From contig MARA01000103.1 in the NCBI GenBank assembly GCA_001792895.1, positions 1 through 33,223 of the forward strand: 33,223 nucleotides of DNA, given 5' to 3'. Made by a program: the position numbers and the translations under genes. Below are positions 29,774 to 33,223 of this stretch, piece after piece; within the stretch, counting starts at the first letter, position 1, and each line of letters starts with the position of its first letter. The DNA is from Lentinus brumalis (taxonomy: Eukaryota > Basidiomycota > Agaricomycetes > Polyporales > Polyporaceae). The notes under the pieces are model-generated. The model saw only the letters and a program-made list of their open reading frames with translations. It did not search any database and was not told the DNA's origin.

Positions 29774-32700
29774 TCACTCCTCCGCCTCGTCGTCCAAGCC
29801 GTCCATCATCCCCAACAGGTTCCCGTCCGCACCGACCGGTGCCTCGTACACCGCGAACGCCGTCTTCGTCTTCGCGTTCGCATCCGGCACGACGATCTTC
29901 GCGGCCGCCGCCTCCTCCTCGACCTGCCCGGCGGACGTCCAGCCCTTCTGGCGGTCCGCGAACACCTCCGGACGGCGGTCGAGCAGCACCTCGAGCTCCT
30001 CGTCGCTGATCACGCTCGCCTTGCCCGCCTCCGTGTTCGGCACGACCTGGATCCGCTCGCCCTCGAGCCGGTGCAGCTCCATCGCCATCTCCGCGAGCGC
30101 CTGGTTCTTGCTGCGTTTCGCCGCCGTCGGGTTCACGAACTCGCCCTTGGCGATGACAAGCGTCTCGAGCCGCCGCTTCTCTGTTGCGCGCTGGAGGATC
30201 TTCGTCTCGATGGTGTGTGCGCAGAGTAGGCGGAAGATGAGGACGGGTCGTGTCTGGCCAATGCGGTGCGCACGGTCCTGCGCCTGCAGATCCGCTTGTG
30301 GGTTCTACATACGCTACGATATCAGAAGGTGAACAAGCGTGGATGATATGGTACATACCCAGTCCTGGTCGTAGAAGATGACCGTGTCAGCAGCGACAAG
30401 GTTGATACCCAAACCACCTGAACGCGTGCTCAGGAGGAAGAGTCTCGGAGCGTCGGGAGCATCGCCGCCCTCCTGGAAGCGACGGATGTCCTCCTTACGC
30501 GACTCCATATCCATGCTGCCGTCGATCCGACATGTCGGCCACCCCTTGAATTCCTGGGCCCAGTCCTGGTTCACGCCGTTAGGATCGCGACCTCCGGCGC
30601 TCAGTAAATGGCAGAAGGCGTACCTCGATGATGTCCAACATCGTCGTAAACTGGCTGAAGAGCAGCACCTTGTGACCCTGCGCGAAGAGTGCGTCAAGCA
30701 GCCGCTCGAGGACCATCATCTTTCCACTCGCAGTAACGAGCTCCTGACTGAGCAGTGGTTCGCGGGTGTTCGGGTCCTTCGGCCAGTGGAAGAGGTACGG
30801 GTGCTGGCAGACCTTACGCAACTGCATGATGACGTTCTTGAGGTTCTTGTTGTTCACCTCCTTCGCTGTTACGGCGTTCAGCAATGCTCAACATGGGCCG
30901 GGAAAGGAAAGGGCTCACTTGCTGCGCGCCGCTGCCACTCCAGGCCGAGCTGCTCGCCAGTCCGTTCGCGCTCCTTGCGTGCCTGCGCCTTGCCCTCGTC
31001 CAGCCGCGCGAAGTACTCGTCGTCATCCGAGTCCTCCGCGTAGTCCCGCGTCGTCTCCTCTCGCAGCCCGCGGCCCTTCCTCGGTTTCTCCCGCACCTCT
31101 TCCTTCAGCGGCTTCTCCTCGTCTGAAAGCTCCTCCACAATCTTCGACCCGCCATTGATCTGTTCCGCCTCCTCGCGCAGCTCCTTGATGAGGTACTGAC
31201 GAAGTGCAGTGTCGCCCCTGACCGCCACCTCGTACAACTCGCGCTGACGCTCACTGAGCGGGGTATACAGCACGTACTCCTTCTTCGGCGGGAGTTGCAT
31301 CTCCACGTCGACCTTCATGCGCCGCAGGAGGAACGGCCGCAGGATGTCGTGCAGCGACTGGATGAGCTTCTGTTGTCGTTCGGACGTGAGCTTACTCTGG
31401 AGACGGCTCTCGTCAAACCTGCATCGCGATTTAGCCAGAGATACCACAGGTATTGAGGTGCACATACCACGACTGGAACGTCGAAAGGTCCCCGAAGAGG
31501 TCCGGGAGCACGAAGTTCAACAGTGCCCATAACTCGGACAAGTTGTTCTGCAGGGGCGTGCCCGTGAGGACCAGTCGCGCCGCGGAAGGAATCCGCTTGA
31601 TCTCCCGCATGAGCACGCAATCGATGTTCTTCAGTCGGTGCCCCTCGTCCACGACGATGAAGCCCCAGTGGTACTTTGCGAGCTCCGCACGGTCGTTGAT
31701 GACGATCTGGTACGTCGTCAGCACGACCGGGAAGTTCGTCTTCTGGTGCGGCTTCAGCGGGTGCTCGTTCTGCTCCTCTGCTGAGGGGTCCTCGTCGATG
31801 GCCATCGAATCCTCGAACTCGGACGAACCGGCTTCCTCCTGCACGCGTGCGCGAGTCTTAGCGGGGGCTCGTCCACCACGCCTCCCGCGCGGAGTTGCCT
31901 TGCTACGAGATGGAGCTTCGTCCTCGGAGCTGTCGTCGTCTCTCTTCGTACGACCCCTCGTAGCAGCACGGCCTCGTCCGCGTCCCGACCACGCACCGGT
32001 GCTTTCCGCTTCCCTTTCCCTTTCCCTTTGCCCTTCGACGCGGCAGCTGCTGCCTGCGCCTGCGCCTGCGCTGCTGCAGAGCCGGTCGCCTGGCGATAGT
32101 ACTCTCTGTCCACCGCGTCCATCACCATCTGCGTCCGCCTGATCTCAGCACGCTCCTCCTTCGTGCCGTAGTATGTCACGACCGGAATGTCGGGCGCGAA
32201 CCGCTCGAATTCGCGTGCCCAGTTGTCGAGCACCGCTAGCGGACACACGACCATGAAGGGCGCGGGCGTGCGCTCTCGAAGAAACGCGTGAAATGCGATA
32301 GTCTGTATGGTCTGCGCAAGGGTGTGAGCGCAAGGGTCTGCATGATATGCACGGATTGCGTACCTTTCCAAGACCCATTTCGTCGGCTGTGGCGCGTCAA
32401 GAACACTTCGCGACAAGATCGAACGGGCGACGTACCGAGTATACCAGAGATACCGTTCTGATGCAGGCCGGCCATCCAGGCTACACCTTCTAGCTGATAG
32501 TCCTTCAGAGTCGCGCCAGTGATCAGAGCGGGCTGCTGGAAAGTTCCTTGCTCTACTTCAGCCTCAACCGTGCCTTCCTCCCCCTCTCCTGCGGGGACAG
32601 ACCTCCCGTCAGACTTTATTCGCTTTGCGTCCCTTTCGTCCTCCGAGTCCGATACGATCCGAGCACGCTTCCGGGATGGTCTTACTGGGGCCTTCGCCTT

Positions 32701-33117
32701 CGACTTGCGGCGCCCATGTGCTAGTCTGACTTGTTCCATCTGGTCCTTGAGAAGCGTGACGTAGGTCGCAGACTTCTGCAGCAGTGTCTCGAGTTGCGCG
32801 AGGCGCTCATCATCCTCCTATATCCGATGTTAAGACTGCTCTGAACAAGTAGATCGGAACATGTACCGGCTCGTCCTCTTCTGGCGCGGCCTGCAAACGA
32901 ACACCATGTCAGCTTCAGGTATCGAACGAAGCCGGAACTTCGCGGCGACTCGCACGCAACGAATGATTATTTCGCAGCGCCTGTCCTCGCAGTGCTCGTC
33001 GATGGAGGCCTGCCCCGGCGATGACTTGCGCTGACTCTCCTCCGTCCGTGCGTCCCCCAGACTGTCCTGCCCAATTGTCTCTCCGGCGAATATCAAATAC
33101 TCCAACACGGCAGGCAT
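29774..33117 (-). CDS. SNF2-family chromatin remodeller, HELLS/Lsh/DDM1/Irc5-like
   Basis: This ATP-dependent nucleosome remodeller supports DNA methylation and transposon silencing in plants and animals (known for DDM1 and HELLS). Motifs in transcript order are an acidic/basic N-terminal part with [47 protein letters not shown] (assembled over two introns near 32360-32450), [11 protein letters not shown], a K/G/A/Q-rich insert, [118 protein letters not shown] and [12 protein letters not shown]. The split ATPase with long insert and the SGK(M)MVLERLL block fit the HELLS branch. The insert has a frame break near 31981-31988 that one extra G repairs. The start at 33117 is the best in-window guess; the N-terminus could extend beyond. 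Confidence 0.85.
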
Positions 33118-33223
33118 CTCGGCGTTTCGGACGGGCCAAAAGGCATGCCAAAGGGCAGAAAGCCGCCGCGCGAGGTTACCTTTCGGCCGGGATTCAGGCT
33201 GAAAGGAAACCTTTTGGCCAGTC

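Noticed and set aside
29541..30356. Minus-strand 271-codon frame and plus-strand 240-codon frame
   Set aside because: Both are out-of-frame readings of the GC-rich last exon of the SNF2 gene, whose true frame ends at 29774 and contains the DRAHRIGQ helicase motif.
1..33223. CRISPR arrays, bacterial operons, rRNA genes and prophage
   Set aside because: No short regularly spaced repeats, no ribosome-binding-site-led operons and no rRNA-like sequence were seen; intron-split genes show a eukaryotic origin.

Overview
The window reads as a nuclear locus of a filamentous basidiomycete, most likely an Agaricomycete of the polypore type. The reasons are very short GT-AG introns (mostly 46-62 nt), dense intron-broken genes, orphan protein types I associate with polypore genomes, a basidiomycete-type Helitron, and an Lsh/HELLS/DDM1-class chromatin remodeller. 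This is inference; no rRNA or barcode is present.

Layout. 334-1684 (+): intact seven-exon CMGC-type protein kinase. 1996-2292 (-): two tRNA-like sequences. 2490-4034 (-) and 4691-6082 (+): two multi-exon orphan genes. 6532-9402 (+): ten-exon class Ia ribonucleotide reductase large subunit (R1) with one apparent single-base frameshift. 9638-9880 (+): orphan exon. 9899-10963 (-), 11671-12523 (-, DUF6699-like) and 12688-13666 (-, GHGYPLW family): three intact orphan genes. 13713-13956: MITE-like element just upstream of the last of these. 14168-14478 (+): small putative tail-anchored protein. 16340-17520: tandem array of a 289-bp unit. 18322-19238 (-): MYND-finger protein. 19850-20694 (-): orphan gene. 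21312-22485 (-): ribonucleotide reductase small subunit (R2). 23016-29179 (+): autonomous Helitron (zinc-finger/N-terminal domain, HUH Rep, PIF1 helicase) with several frameshifts. 29774-33117 (-): HELLS/DDM1-like SNF2 ATPase.

How the parts fit. The main point is that diverged R1 and R2 genes lie about 12 kb apart among orphan accessory genes. Both keep the radical-chemistry residues. The R1 has an aberrant loop-2/catalytic segment and the R2 lacks the usual C-terminal R1-binding tail. They could be a specialised or decaying RNR pair. A Helitron sits directly upstream of R2, and the next gene is a remodeller of the class that represses transposons in plants and animals.

A recurring caveat: R1, R2, the MYND gene, the Helitron and even the conserved SNF2 gene carry frame breaks that one missing base can repair, often next to a short homopolymer. 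This may be undercalled homopolymers in the assembly rather than true decay. Exon junctions were built by eye from GT-AG sites and phase, without transcripts.
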